DNA of 64,000 nucleotides from Mycobacteroides immunogenum. Lineage in GTDB: Bacteria; Actinomycetota; Actinomycetes; Mycobacteriales; Mycobacteriaceae. The translations under genes were made by a program, and so were the position numbers. Where the stretch lies: NCBI RefSeq assembly GCF_001605725.1, contig NZ_CP011530.1, positions 806,001 through 870,000 of the forward strand, read 5' to 3'. Numbering within the stretch: position 1 is the stretch's first letter; each line of letters starts with the position of its first letter. The notes under the pieces were generated by a model that did no database searches, was not told the DNA's origin, and was given only the letters and a program-made list of their open reading frames with translations. Positions 45,510 to 53,158 of this stretch are shown here, one piece after another.

Positions 45510-46616
45510 CTAACCACCCGGTTGGCCGGACCCCTGCCGCAGGCGGTTCACGGCCTCCCGTCCACGCTGCTCCGTCTGCAGGTCGGGCACGAGATCGAGG
45601 TCGATGGCGGCCGCCGCCGGACCCGCCGTCAGGGGTGCCGGATTACCGCCCGCGAGGGCCTCGACGACCGATCGTTTGACCAGTGCCAGCGCGATCGGGC
45701 CCAGGTCGACGTGGTCGATGACAGAACCCACCCGGCCCACTGCGCGGCCGGCGGCGCTCACCTCGTCCCCGGTCACGGGGCGATCGGCCGAGCCATCCAG
45801 ATGCAGCAACACCAGCACCCGGGGCGGCTTGCCCAGATTGTGCACCCGGGCCACCGTCTCCTGCCCGCGATAGCAGCCCTTGGCCAGATGCACTGCTCGC
45901 GGATCGTCGTCGTCCGGCACGACACCGCCGATCCATGCCACCTCGTGGGGGATGGTGCGTTCATCGGTGTCCACGGTGAGCCGCGGCCGCGCGGCTGCGA
46001 CCCGGAGCGCTTCAAAGGCCCACAGACCGGCCTGGCGCACCCCCAGACGCTCCGCCAGGCCGTCGCCTGACGGGACGAGCAGGTCGTAGGTCGCGTCCTG
46101 CAGCGGCCACGGCATACGCCGGATGAGGCCGCCGCCGGGCAGCTCGACCGCGTGGTCGAACTCGGGGAGTGCCGCGATTCCCAATTTCCCGGCCAGCTCC
46201 ACGGTGCCGGGCCCGAGCAGGGTGAAGACCTTCAGATCGGAGGCGGCGACTTCGACCTTGGACCAGAACACCATCTTGGTGAGGAAGTCTTTGAGCGCCT
46301 GGCCGCGCCACGGCTCGGTGTCCAGATACGTGATGCCGCCCAGATCGGTTTGCACCCAGTGGTCTTCGACACGCCCCTGTCCGTCGAGATTGAGGTTCTC
46401 GCGCGTTTGGCCGTCCCGTAGATCGGCGACGTGCTGGCTGGAGATGGTGTGCAGCCAGCTCAGCCGCTCGGCTCCGGAGAGGGTGAGCACAGGGCGCGTG
46501 GATCGATCGACGAGGACGGCGCCGATCAGTGCGGCGCGTTGCTCTCCGAGCGGGTCGCCGTAGTGCCACACCGCACCGGTGTCCGGATTGTCTTCGGGTA
46601 CGTAAACAGCCGTCAT
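45510..46616 (-). CDS. ygfZ: YgfZ/GcvT-domain folate-binding protein
   Basis: A 368-residue protein of the tetrahydrofolate-dependent YgfZ family that supports repair or assembly of iron-sulfur enzymes. The diagnostic K-G-C-Y-x-G-Q-E motif is in HLAKGCYRGQETVARVHNLG near residue 245. LSWLHTISSQHVADLRDGQ and DHWVQTDLGGITYLD mark the GcvT-like N-domain. It is divergent from pabC. Confidence 0.9.
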   Translation of the reverse strand: MTAVYVPEDNPDTGAVWHYGDPLGEQRAALIGAVLVDRSTRPVLTLSGAERLSWLHTISSQHVADLRDGQTRENLNLDGQGRVEDHWVQTDLGGITYLDTEPWRGQALKDFLTKMVFWSKVEVAASDLKVFTLLGPGTVELAGKLGIAALPEFDHAVELPGGGLIRRMPWPLQDATYDLLVPSGDGLAERLGVRQAGLWAFEALRVAAARPRLTVDTDERTIPHEVAWIGGVVPDDDDPRAVHLAKGCYRGQETVARVHNLGKPPRVLVLLHLDGSADRPVTGDEVSAAGRAVGRVGSVIDHVDLGPIALALVKRSVVEALAGGNPAPLTAGPAAAAIDLDLVPDLQTEQRGREAVNRLRQGSGQPGG

Positions 46617-46685
46617 CGGTGCCTAACTTCTTCGCGCAAGCGGCTCATCACAGTTTCAACTCTACGACCGCTAATCTCATTGCCC

Positions 46686-47540
46686 ATGGCGGTAGCGGTA
46701 GTGGTCACACTCGACGGTGAAGTGCACGACCCCGCGGTGCCGCTGTTGCATGCCGATGAGCTTGCGGCGGTACGTGGTGACGGCGCGTTCGAGACGGCGC
46801 TGGTGCGCGGCGGCTCCGTCTGCAAGCTGGAAGCCCACCTGGACCGGATGGCCGTCTCGGCGGCGTCGATGGATCTCGCCGAGCCCGACCGGGCGGCCTG
46901 GCGCTCCGCCGTCGAGATCGGGGTAGGGCAATGGAATTCGCTCTCGGGCGGGGATGCGATGCTGCGCCTAGTGTACACCCGGGGGCGTGAAAGCGGTGGG
47001 GGTGCAACGGCATACCTGACCATTGCGCCGGTTCCGGCGCGGTCGTTGACGGCACGGCGCGACGGCGTCTCGGTGATCACCCTGGACCGCGGGTTGCCCG
47101 CGCAACCGGCCGAACCGCTGCCGTGGCTGCTGTCGGGGGCCAAGACGCTGTCTTACGCGATCAACATGTCCGCCCTGCGGTACGCCGAAACTCAAGGGGC
47201 CCAAGACGTCATTTTCGTCAGTTCGGACGGATTCGTGTTGGAGGGGCCGCGCTCGACGGTGATCGTGGATACCGGCGATGCCCTGGTGACCCCCTTCCCT
47301 GAACACGGGATCCTGCACGGGACCACTCAGCGTGCGTTGTTCGAGGTGGCCACGGCCGAGGGGATTGCGTGCCGGTACGAGGCCGTCAAACCCGCTGATC
47401 TAATTGCCGCGCAGGATGTTTGGATGTTGGCGAGCATCACGCTCGCGGCTCGCGTGCATACGCTGGACGGCGTGGCGCGCCCTGCCGGGCCGCTTGCGGC
47501 ACGGCTGCCCGAGCTGGTCGACAAGGCCATCGCGCTGTAG
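46686..47540 (+). CDS. pabC: Aminodeoxychorismate lyase / class IV aminotransferase
   Basis: A 284-residue PLP enzyme. RGDGAFETALVRGG near residue 30 and LLSGAKTLSYAINMSALRYA (PLP lysine) around residue 160, followed by DVIFVSSDGFVLEGPRSTVIV, mark fold-type IV aminotransferases. By position it is Rv0812, and release of p-aminobenzoate for folate is the likely role, although branched-chain aminotransferases share the fold. ATG 46686 is the first plausible start. Confidence 0.85.
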   Translation: MAVAVVVTLDGEVHDPAVPLLHADELAAVRGDGAFETALVRGGSVCKLEAHLDRMAVSAASMDLAEPDRAAWRSAVEIGVGQWNSLSGGDAMLRLVYTRGRESGGGATAYLTIAPVPARSLTARRDGVSVITLDRGLPAQPAEPLPWLLSGAKTLSYAINMSALRYAETQGAQDVIFVSSDGFVLEGPRSTVIVDTGDALVTPFPEHGILHGTTQRALFEVATAEGIACRYEAVKPADLIAAQDVWMLASITLAARVHTLDGVARPAGPLAARLPELVDKAIAL

Positions 47541-47870
47541 TTCCGATGGCCAGTTCCGATCGCCGCAGAATAAATCGGTTGTGGCACACCTCATTGCGTC
47601 GTACCGTCGTTGGTACACAAGGAAGGAGGTGGTCCGACAAATTGATTGCTTACGGGACATGTGAGGTGGCTGCTCGCTAGCTGCAGCCATGCGCTGCGGT
47701 GGGCAAATCCACGGCAGCCACCCGGCCCCCGAACCCTCGATGAGTCCGATCGAGCCGAACGGTTCGGGGGCCGCCCCTTTCTCAGGGGCGGCGGCTAAGC
47801 AAGGCGAACATGCTCAAAAGTGCGCTTTTCGCGCCGTTTCCGGCACATATGGGCATGCTCGGCAGAAGAG
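47541..47870 (+). ncRNA. Candidate structured small RNA or 3' UTR (330-base gap)
   Basis: No convincing gene over 30 codons lies here. From 47571 the strand carries GTACC/GGTAC (47601-47616), a perfect Shine-Dalgarno-like AAGGAGGT (47623-47630), then GGTGGCTGC (47665-47673) that can pair with GCAGCCACC (47714-47722) or, as GGCTGC, with GCAGCC (47683-47688). Next CGGCCCCCGAACC (47723-47735) pairs with GGTTCGGGGGCCG (47761-47773), whose end also pairs as GCCGCCCC (47770-47777) with GGGGCGGC (47785-47792). A short frame from TTG 47642 reads LIAYGTCEVAAR. From 47793 to 47870 nothing clear is seen except AAAAGTGCGCTTTT. It may simply be a terminator zone for the two converging genes. Confidence 0.4.
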
Positions 47871-48488
47871 CTAGCCCGCGAAGCGTGATAACCGCGCCGA
47901 CAGATGCGGCTCCAGACCGCCGTCGGCGCCGACCCGTTCCTCGACATAGGCCAGATCGCCACCGTCGACAATGCCGTACAGGCGCTTGGCCCCGCCGATC
48001 AGGGCGCCGGACTTGCTGCGGGCCAGCGCATCGGTCACCAGCTCCCAGGACGAGGCGTTGAGCGGCTGACCGTAGAACAGTTCGACAAATCCCGCGGCAT
48101 GCGCCAGCACCAGCTCAATCGCCTGGTTCTCGTCGGGATCATTGGGGTCGGGCGCGAACCGCCAGAATCCGCTCTCGCGCAAGGTCAGCCGCTCGAACTG
48201 GCCGTCGGCGTCCAGCCGCCATGAGCGCGCGTCCCAGGTCAGGTAGTCGCTGCCGTCGTGTGCCACCACGATCTGCTGTCCGAAGCGGTAGTCGCCGTCG
48301 GCATCGCGGCCCTCGCCCTCGCCGCGCCACACTCCGACCAGGGGTAACAGCGCCAGCATCGCCGCGTTGAGCTCCGCGCCTTCGCGCAGGTTCGCGGTAT
48401 CGGCGGGGATGGGAAGGTCGTGAAAGGTGGGGAGATTCCTCCCCACCGATGGCCGCTGCTCGGCGGCTGTCGGATCCGGTTCCGTCAC
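47871..48488 (-). CDS. Nitrobindin-like heme beta-barrel protein
   Basis: A 205-residue protein at the Rv0813c position, of the FABP-like/nitrobindin family (THAP4 C-terminal fold). [13 protein letters not shown] is the GxWxGxG motif near residue 63; SGFWRFAPD and [16 protein letters not shown] follow; the C-terminal [10 protein letters not shown] contains the His expected to ligate heme. The family isomerises or scavenges reactive nitrogen species. GTG 48488 overlaps the stop of a tiny membrane ORF; upstream in-frame codons are not conserved-looking. Confidence 0.87.
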   Translation of the reverse strand: MTEPDPTAAEQRPSVGRNLPTFHDLPIPADTANLREGAELNAAMLALLPLVGVWRGEGEGRDADGDYRFGQQIVVAHDGSDYLTWDARSWRLDADGQFERLTLRESGFWRFAPDPNDPDENQAIELVLAHAAGFVELFYGQPLNASSWELVTDALARSKSGALIGGAKRLYGIVDGGDLAYVEERVGADGGLEPHLSARLSRFAG

Positions 48489-48583
48489 GACTCGTCGGTG
48501 ATCAGCCGGTACAACGCGTACAGCGCGAACCAGGTGATGACGAGCACCGCGGCCACCAACATGATCTCGAAGAAGAGCACCAC
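48485..48583 (-). CDS. Small membrane protein, 32 residues, upstream of nitrobindin
   Basis: GTG at 48583 opens a 32-codon frame whose product has one hydrophobic helix ([19 protein letters not shown]) and ends RLITDES. Its TGA overlaps the nitrobindin GTG (GTGA), suggesting translational coupling. TAAGCT on the minus strand at 48592-48597 stands eight bases before the GTG, a leaderless pattern. I know no named family for it. It could be only a leader ORF for nitrobindin. Confidence 0.55.
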   Translation of the reverse strand: MVLFFEIMLVAAVLVITWFALYALYRLITDES

Positions 48584-48591
48584 GGAAAGGG

Positions 48592-48597
48592 AGCTTA
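48592..48597 (-). promoter_or_regulatory. -10 box of the small ORF-nitrobindin unit
   Basis: Minus-strand TAAGCT followed by eight bases and GTG at 48583. Confidence 0.45.
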
Positions 48598-48664
48598 CCT
48601 GGGATAACGGTGTGACCCACAACTCGCCGGGTAACGCCGATCTCAGCTACCGCGATGTAGAGGT

Positions 48665-49210
48665 GTGGTGATCTTGTCGGGACGACCTTTATCTGCGTAT
48701 TTCATGGCTGCGACCGTCTTGGTGGCGGGCGCCGTGGCACCTGTAGCGAATGCGCAGCCACCGAAGTTCCCGGACGTGGACTCCTATCCGGCCGTCGACC
48801 TCGCCGAATACCAGGTCATAGGGGCTCACCCGAGCATGTCGGGCTGGGTCTTCAGCACGCCCGGTGGCCTCAAGTGCCAGAGCAATATGATCGCCGACCT
48901 GGGCGTCTCCTGCGCCGGGACGATCGCTGGTGCCGGCACGGACATGAACTCCGTGGCGGTGTCGCTCACCAAGCCCGGCCTCATCGCGCGGTACGAGCAG
49001 AACCCCGACGACCACTCGTATCCGTTGCTGCCCACCGGTTCGAAGATCGCGCCCGGCAACGGCGTCGTCTGCGCGGTCCTTGCCGATGACGCCCTGGCCT
49101 GCCGGGCCAAGAAACCCGATTCTTGGCCCAAGGACACCCAGGACCCGCCGGATCGGCACTACGGCGAACACGGCTTCGTCGTGCAGCCCTCGGGTAGCTG
49201 GTCCTACTGA
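48665..49210 (+). CDS. Secreted protein of unknown function
   Basis: A 181-residue protein with a signal peptide ([23 protein letters not shown], cleavage likely before QPPKFPD). The mature chain has four cysteines (LKCQSN, GVSCAGT, VVCAVL, LACRAK) that could make two disulfides, and a [20 protein letters not shown] motif seen in other mycobacterial secreted proteins of unknown role. The start is GTG at 48665 or 48668. It is divergent from the nitrobindin unit. Confidence 0.75.
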   Translation: MVILSGRPLSAYFMAATVLVAGAVAPVANAQPPKFPDVDSYPAVDLAEYQVIGAHPSMSGWVFSTPGGLKCQSNMIADLGVSCAGTIAGAGTDMNSVAVSLTKPGLIARYEQNPDDHSYPLLPTGSKIAPGNGVVCAVLADDALACRAKKPDSWPKDTQDPPDRHYGEHGFVVQPSGSWSY

Positions 49211-49270
49211 TTCGTCGCCCGGTGGGGGATAGCCGTACCTCCATATGGCGGTAAACCCCACCTTGTTCGC

Positions 49271-49287
49271 GTTCAACCAGCGTTCAC
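49271..49287 (+). promoter_or_regulatory. Candidate phosphate (RegX3-type) box upstream of the porin
   Basis: GTTCAA-CCAGC-GTTCAC is a direct repeat with an 11-base period, like the boxes before pstS and phoU. TAGAAA begins 33 bases after it (49321), close to the 32 bases at the other two. The porin ATG is 117 bases downstream. Confidence 0.5.
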
Positions 49288-49335
49288 CGGGACTCGGATC
49301 GGAGTTAACTGCGCGCTGGCTAGAAATAACCCGCT

Positions 49336-49352
49336 CAGTTCGGGCTGAACTG
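49336..49352. promoter_or_regulatory. Short palindrome in the porin leader region
   Basis: CAGTTC-GGGCT-GAACTG is a perfect six-base inverted repeat with a five-base spacer, about ten bases after the putative -10 and 52 bases before the porin start. It could be a repressor site or an mRNA hairpin. Confidence 0.35.
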
Positions 49353-49403
49353 ACCGGGCAGAACCGCTGCTACGGCTTTTCAGCACTCACGTGGAAGGCC
49401 GAC

Positions 49404-50060
49404 ATGGCAGGAACGTTCATTCGATGCATCCGCAGTGCGTGTTTCGCGGCAGTGGTCGTTGGTGTTGCCGTACTGCAAGCTCCCCCCGTCTTCGCAGAGC
49501 CGGTGACCATGCAGCCAGAGGACCTGGATCAGGTCACCCCGGACGGTTGGCATATCCATCTGAACAGTTACAACGAGGTCGTCAACTCGATCCCGAACCT
49601 CGCCAACGCGAGTAATTCCCGCGAGGCCTTCGTCAACCTGTACTCCTCGGCGGCGGTCACCGGCGGACAAGGATCGATCCTGGACAGCCTCTTCATCATG
49701 GGTTATCAGCTGGGCTGCCAGTCCGATGTGTCGAGCGGACTGCAGCTGGGTGGTGCGGTCTCCGGCGGTGTCAGCGGGACTGGGTCTTTGGGTTCGAGCA
49801 ACTCGATCGGGGGATCGGTCGGCGGCGGCGCCACCGGCTACGTGCAGACCGACCTGGAACCCGGTGTCATCGTCGATCTGCCGATGTCCAACATGGCGCT
49901 GAACCCGTCGGGTAGGGCGACGCTGGACATCACGAATCTGCACGTCAAGGTGGATGCCTGTGGTGGCGATGTCACCATCCGCTCTTACGCGTACCTGCGC
50001 ATCTCGACTACCGGTGCCCACTCCTCGTACGCCATCTATGGCGAGCCGATCAAGATCTAG
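49404..50060 (+). CDS. MspA family porin
   Basis: A 218-residue outer-membrane porin. The signal peptide runs MAGTFIRCIRSACFAAVVVGVAVLQAPPVFA and is cleaved before EPVTMQPEDL. The mature chain has MspA features: VTPDGWHIHLNSYNEVVNSIPNLA, SREAFVNLYSSAAVTGG, FIMGYQLGCQSDV, a glycine/serine-rich stem region (LQLGGAVSGGVSGTGSLGS), and DITNLHVKVDACGGDVTIRSYAYLRIST. Octameric pores of this type admit small hydrophilic solutes, including phosphate, through the mycolate layer. The in-frame start at 49245 lies before the signal peptide and is rejected. Two secreted-protein genes follow closely. Confidence 0.93.
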   Translation: MAGTFIRCIRSACFAAVVVGVAVLQAPPVFAEPVTMQPEDLDQVTPDGWHIHLNSYNEVVNSIPNLANASNSREAFVNLYSSAAVTGGQGSILDSLFIMGYQLGCQSDVSSGLQLGGAVSGGVSGTGSLGSSNSIGGSVGGGATGYVQTDLEPGVIVDLPMSNMALNPSGRATLDITNLHVKVDACGGDVTIRSYAYLRISTTGAHSSYAIYGEPIKI

Positions 50061-50078
50061 ACAGGGGTGGCCGCGCAC

Positions 50079-50651
50079 ATGACATCACCTATCAGTAAGG
50101 GCGCCGGACTGCTCGCCGCCGTTCTCGGCGCCAGTGTCTTGCTGGCGCCGGGTGCGCTCGCGGCGCCGTCGCCGCCGGTTCCTCCCGGTCCGCCGCCCGG
50201 ATACGACGGGCTGCCGTACCACAACATGCCCGGCCGGATCGGGCACCAACCCGGCGCCTATACGTACATCCTCGGCTTCTGGATGCGGCCGCGGCGGGTG
50301 CTCGACGCGGCAGGCACCAGCGCCATGAGCAACACCGATTCCGCGTCGGCCGAATATGGGATGCCCGGCTCTGAATTGGGCGTCGAACCGCTGCGGAACT
50401 CGACGCTGGGGGTCGCGCCGGGCGTGCGCCCGGAGTCGCCGATGGACTCGATCGGAGCGCCCGATCCTGCCGGTGGCGTGGTGCCCGGGGCCAGCATGCC
50501 CGGCGCGGCTCCCGGCGGTCTGGAAGACCCGGTACCGGGCACGCATCAGCCACCGCCGGAAACGGACAGTGAATCCGTCCAACCGAAGGCCAACGGAACC
50601 ATCGGGCCCGGCTCGCTGAACAGCGGCCCGGATCCTGCCGCCTCGCACTGA
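50079..50651 (+). CDS. Secreted Pro/Gly-rich protein, paralog of the next gene
   Basis: A 190-residue protein: signal peptide ending LLAPGALA before APSPPVPPGPPPGYDG, then GQ-free Pro/Gly-rich sequence. The block AGTSAMSNTDSASAEYGMPGSELGVEPLR is plainly related to GGTRAMTNADPESAHVGMPGDRLGVQLK in the following gene. No cysteine is present in the mature chain. Start is ATG 50079 or GTG 50067. It lies 18 bases after the porin, so the three genes look like one operon; function is unknown, perhaps a porin partner. Confidence 0.75.
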   Translation: MTSPISKGAGLLAAVLGASVLLAPGALAAPSPPVPPGPPPGYDGLPYHNMPGRIGHQPGAYTYILGFWMRPRRVLDAAGTSAMSNTDSASAEYGMPGSELGVEPLRNSTLGVAPGVRPESPMDSIGAPDPAGGVVPGASMPGAAPGGLEDPVPGTHQPPPETDSESVQPKANGTIGPGSLNSGPDPAASH

Positions 50652-50686
50652 ATTATCCAGAGCCGCAATAAGACCAAGGAATCTGC

Positions 50687-51256
50687 ATGAGATTTTGTAC
50701 CTGGCGGGCCGGTGTCATCGCGGCGTTCGCCATCGCCGGCCTACTCGGCGCGCCCAGCGCGACCGCCGACCCATCGGTCCCGGGAGACCCGACCGGACAG
50801 ATCTACACCCCACCCGGTTACATCGGGTACTACCCGGGTGTCTATGGGCTGCAATCCATTTGGTCGCTAACCCCGCCGCCGCGGGTACGCGACGCGGGCG
50901 GCACACGGGCCATGACCAACGCCGACCCCGAGTCCGCCCATGTCGGGATGCCGGGCGATCGCCTGGGTGTGCAGCTGAAACATGTCACCGTCAAACCGCA
51001 TGAAGCCGGTCCGCTCGGTCAGGTGTTCGGAGCCCGCCCGTCGTCACCCATGCAGCGGACCGCAGTGCCGGAGACCGCCGGAGGTACGGCCCCGGGGGCG
51101 ACGGCCGCTACCGGCAGGCAGAACATCCCCACCGGACAGCCCATGGGTCTGGAGGATCCTTCTCCGACTGGGAATCCACCCGATCAGCCGATGCCGGGCC
51201 TCGAGGCCAGGCAGCCGGTTCGGAGTGCGGCGGCCGCACCGGACACCGCGAACTGA
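50687..51256 (+). CDS. Secreted Pro/Gly-rich protein, paralog of the previous gene
   Basis: A 189-residue protein with signal peptide MRFCTWRAGVIAAFAIAGLLGAPSATA. The mature N-terminus (PGYIGYYPGVYGLQSIWSLTPPPRVRDAGG) parallels that of the upstream protein (PYHNMPGRIGHQPGAYTYILGFWMRPRRVLDAAG). The C-terminal half is Pro, Gly, Ala and Thr rich and probably unstructured. Last gene of the porin group; a hairpin follows. Confidence 0.75.
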   Translation: MRFCTWRAGVIAAFAIAGLLGAPSATADPSVPGDPTGQIYTPPGYIGYYPGVYGLQSIWSLTPPPRVRDAGGTRAMTNADPESAHVGMPGDRLGVQLKHVTVKPHEAGPLGQVFGARPSSPMQRTAVPETAGGTAPGATAATGRQNIPTGQPMGLEDPSPTGNPPDQPMPGLEARQPVRSAAAAPDTAN

Positions 51257-51277
51257 GCTCCATCACAAACGACGAAC

Positions 51278-51318
51278 GCGCACCCAGGTAGCCGGAGGAT
51301 TCCGACACCTGAGTGCGC
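51278..51318. terminator. Hairpin between the porin and sulfur operons
   Basis: GCGCACCCAGGT (51278-51289) pairs with ACCTGAGTGCGC (51307-51318), 11 of 12 bases. It lies between two converging operons and could stop both. There is no T-run. Confidence 0.6.
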
Positions 51319-51342
51319 GCTCGGCGAAGAGGCCTAGGCCAC

Positions 51343-51648
51343 TCAGCTTTCGATCTTGATGTCGACCTCGTGGATGCCGGCGCCGGTGGGGCTCACCGTC
51401 GCGGTGCCGTTGCCGGCCGACGACAACGCCCGCAGCGTCCAGTCGCCCGGAGCGGCGAAGAACCGGAAGTCGCCGGTCGCAGACGCCACCACCTCGGCGG
51501 TGAATTCATCCGAGGAATCCAGCAGCCGCACGAAGGCGCCGCCCACCGTCTGGCCGTTGCCATCGACCACGCGGCCGGTGATCACGGTTTCCTTCTCAAC
51601 GTCGACGCCCGCCGGAATGGCCAGGCCCTGCTTCGGTGCACTGCACAT
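51343..51648 (-). CDS. sseC: DUF1416 protein SseC
   Basis: A 101-residue protein at the Rv0814c position. MCSAPKQGLAIPAGVDVEKETVITGRVVDGNGQTVGGAFVRLLDSS has the carboxypeptidase-regulatory-like beta fold of DUF1416. It always accompanies thiosulfate sulfurtransferase in actinobacteria; its role is unknown. ATG 51648 lies just after the sseA stop, so it is the last gene of the sulfur operon. Confidence 0.9.
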   Translation of the reverse strand: MCSAPKQGLAIPAGVDVEKETVITGRVVDGNGQTVGGAFVRLLDSSDEFTAEVVASATGDFRFFAAPGDWTLRALSSAGNGTATVSPTGAGIHEVDIKIES

Positions 51649-51650
51649 AA

Positions 51651-52484
51651 CTAGCTTCCCAACTCGATCGGGGCTCCCACGAGAGAGCCGTATTCGGTCC
51701 AACTGCCGTCGTAGTTCTTCACGTTCTGGTGTCCCAGGAGCTCCTGCAACACGAACCAGGTGTGCGACGAACGCTCACCGATGCGGCAGTACGCGATGGT
51801 TTCCTTCTGGCCGTCCAGCCCGGCGTCGGCGTAGAGCTTGGCCAGCTCTTCATCCGACTTGAAGGTGCCGTCCTCGGCGGCAGCCTTGCTCCAGGGAACG
51901 TTGATGGCGCCGGGGACGTGCCCGGGGCGCTGGCTCTGCTCCTGCGGCAGGTGCGCGGGAGCCAGGATCTTGCCGGAGAACTCATCGGGCGAGCGCACGT
52001 CTACGAGGTTCTTTGCACCGATGGCGGCAATCACCTCGTCGCGGAACGCGCGGATGGTGTTGTCGGGAGCGGCAGCCTGGTACGAGGTCGCCGGACGCGA
52101 GACCGTGTCGGTGGACAGCGGGCGGCCATCCAGCTCCCACTTCTTGCGGCCGCCGTCGAGCAGCTTCACGTCCTGGTGCCCGTACAGCTTGAAGTACCAG
52201 TACGCGTAGGCCGCGAACCAGTTGTTGTTGCCGCCGTACAGAACCACGGTGTCGTCGTTGCCGATGCCCTTGTCGGACAGCAGTTTCGAGAACTGCTGCT
52301 GGTCCACGAAGTCACGCTTGACGGCGTCCTGCAGATCGGTCTTCCAATCCAGCCTGACGGCGCCCTCGATGTGGCCGACGTCGTACGCGCTGGTGTCCTC
52401 GTCCACCTCCACGAACACCGTGTTGGGAGCGGAAAGATTGTCTTGCGCCCATTGGGCGGAGACCAGTACGTCAGAGCGGGCCAT
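51651..52484 (-). CDS. sseA: Thiosulfate sulfurtransferase (rhodanese)
   Basis: A 277-residue two-domain rhodanese (called CysA2/CysA3 in M. tuberculosis). The inactive N-domain (VSAQWAQDNLSAPNTVFVEVDEDTSAYDVGHIEGAVRLDW) is followed by the catalytic C-domain with the active Cys in ETIAYCRIGERSSHTWFVLQELLG. It transfers sulfane sulfur from thiosulfate, probably to cyanide or protein thiols. It follows DUF4395 by 28 bases and precedes sseC by 2. Confidence 0.93.
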   Translation of the reverse strand: MARSDVLVSAQWAQDNLSAPNTVFVEVDEDTSAYDVGHIEGAVRLDWKTDLQDAVKRDFVDQQQFSKLLSDKGIGNDDTVVLYGGNNNWFAAYAYWYFKLYGHQDVKLLDGGRKKWELDGRPLSTDTVSRPATSYQAAAPDNTIRAFRDEVIAAIGAKNLVDVRSPDEFSGKILAPAHLPQEQSQRPGHVPGAINVPWSKAAAEDGTFKSDEELAKLYADAGLDGQKETIAYCRIGERSSHTWFVLQELLGHQNVKNYDGSWTEYGSLVGAPIELGS

Positions 52485-52512
52485 ATAGAGGATTTCCTTC
52501 CGTGTTTGTTGA

Positions 52513-52986
52513 TTACTGAGCAGACGGCTGAGTGCGGCGGAACCGGGTGACGAGCGGATAGATCTGGCAACCCAGGCAGATGCCGAACGCGGCGTTGAGG
52601 AAGGCCGCGCCGAGCGCGAGCGCGGTGGCGATCACGCCGAGCAAGGTGACACCGGTGGCAAATCCGACGGTGCCGATCGCGGCGAAGGTGAAGCCCAGTA
52701 GCTGCGCGAACTGCAGCGGCGGGATGGGCTCACGCTCGGTCACCGGGCTCAGCCGTGGCTGGATCAGCGTCCGGAAGATCACGCCGTAGGGGGCACGATG
52801 CGGCCCCAGCAGCGCGCCGATCGCGAACACCACAGCTTGGAGGCCCAGGATCACCGCGGCCGCCACCGGCGATACCGCCGACACGGCAAGCGTGACGATG
52901 AGAACGGTGGTGGTGACCCAGGCGGAAAAGCGGGGGCCGCGGACGTCAACCTGACTGATTGCGGGCGTTGTGTTGGCAGTGGTCAT
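52513..52986 (-). CDS. DUF4395 membrane protein
   Basis: A 157-residue protein with about four hydrophobic segments (AWVTTTVLIVTLAVSAVSPV; AAVILGLQAVVFAIGALLG; LGFTFAAIGTVGFATGVTLLG; IATALALGAAFLNAAFGICLGCQIY). DVRGPRFSAW and FGICLGCQIYPLV are typical DUF4395 marks; the CxxC may be redox-active. It is the first large gene after the cysteine leader and so is probably attenuator-controlled together with sseA and sseC. Confidence 0.85.
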   Translation of the reverse strand: MTTANTTPAISQVDVRGPRFSAWVTTTVLIVTLAVSAVSPVAAAVILGLQAVVFAIGALLGPHRAPYGVIFRTLIQPRLSPVTEREPIPPLQFAQLLGFTFAAIGTVGFATGVTLLGVIATALALGAAFLNAAFGICLGCQIYPLVTRFRRTQPSAQ

Positions 52987-53055
52987 GAGATGTTGTGCTC
53001 CTAAGGGTGGCGGGCATGGCTACACCTGTTTCGGCACACGCAAAGGTGGCCGCGA

Positions 53056-53145
53056 TTAGCAGCAACAACAACAGCAGCAGCCCGCGACGCGGCACAGATC
53101 GACAGCGCGTCGTTTGGTGAGCATCGGCTCAAGGCGGGCTTGCAC
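53056..53145 (-). CDS. Poly-cysteine leader peptide (attenuator ORF)
   Basis: GTG at 53145 opens a 29-codon frame ending VAGCCCCCCC, seven consecutive cysteine codons before TAA, with one more Cys earlier. TAAACT precedes the GTG by seven bases, so the message is probably leaderless; that box begins with the stop codon of thiX. Leaderless poly-cysteine ORFs are known mycobacterial attenuators that sense cysteine supply by ribosome stalling. It lies 69 bases before the DUF4395 gene. Confidence 0.85.
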   Translation of the reverse strand: MQARLEPMLTKRRAVDLCRVAGCCCCCCC

Positions 53146-53152
53146 GGCGACG

Positions 53153-53158
53153 AGTTTA
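53153..53158 (-). promoter_or_regulatory. -10 box of the leader peptide and DUF4395-sseA-sseC
   Basis: Minus-strand TAAACT, seven bases before GTG 53145; its first three bases are the thiX stop codon. Confidence 0.65.

Noticed and set aside
49388..49420. Further phosphate boxes (GTTCATTCGATGCAT and similar single half-sites)
   Set aside because: No second half-site at the 11-base period.
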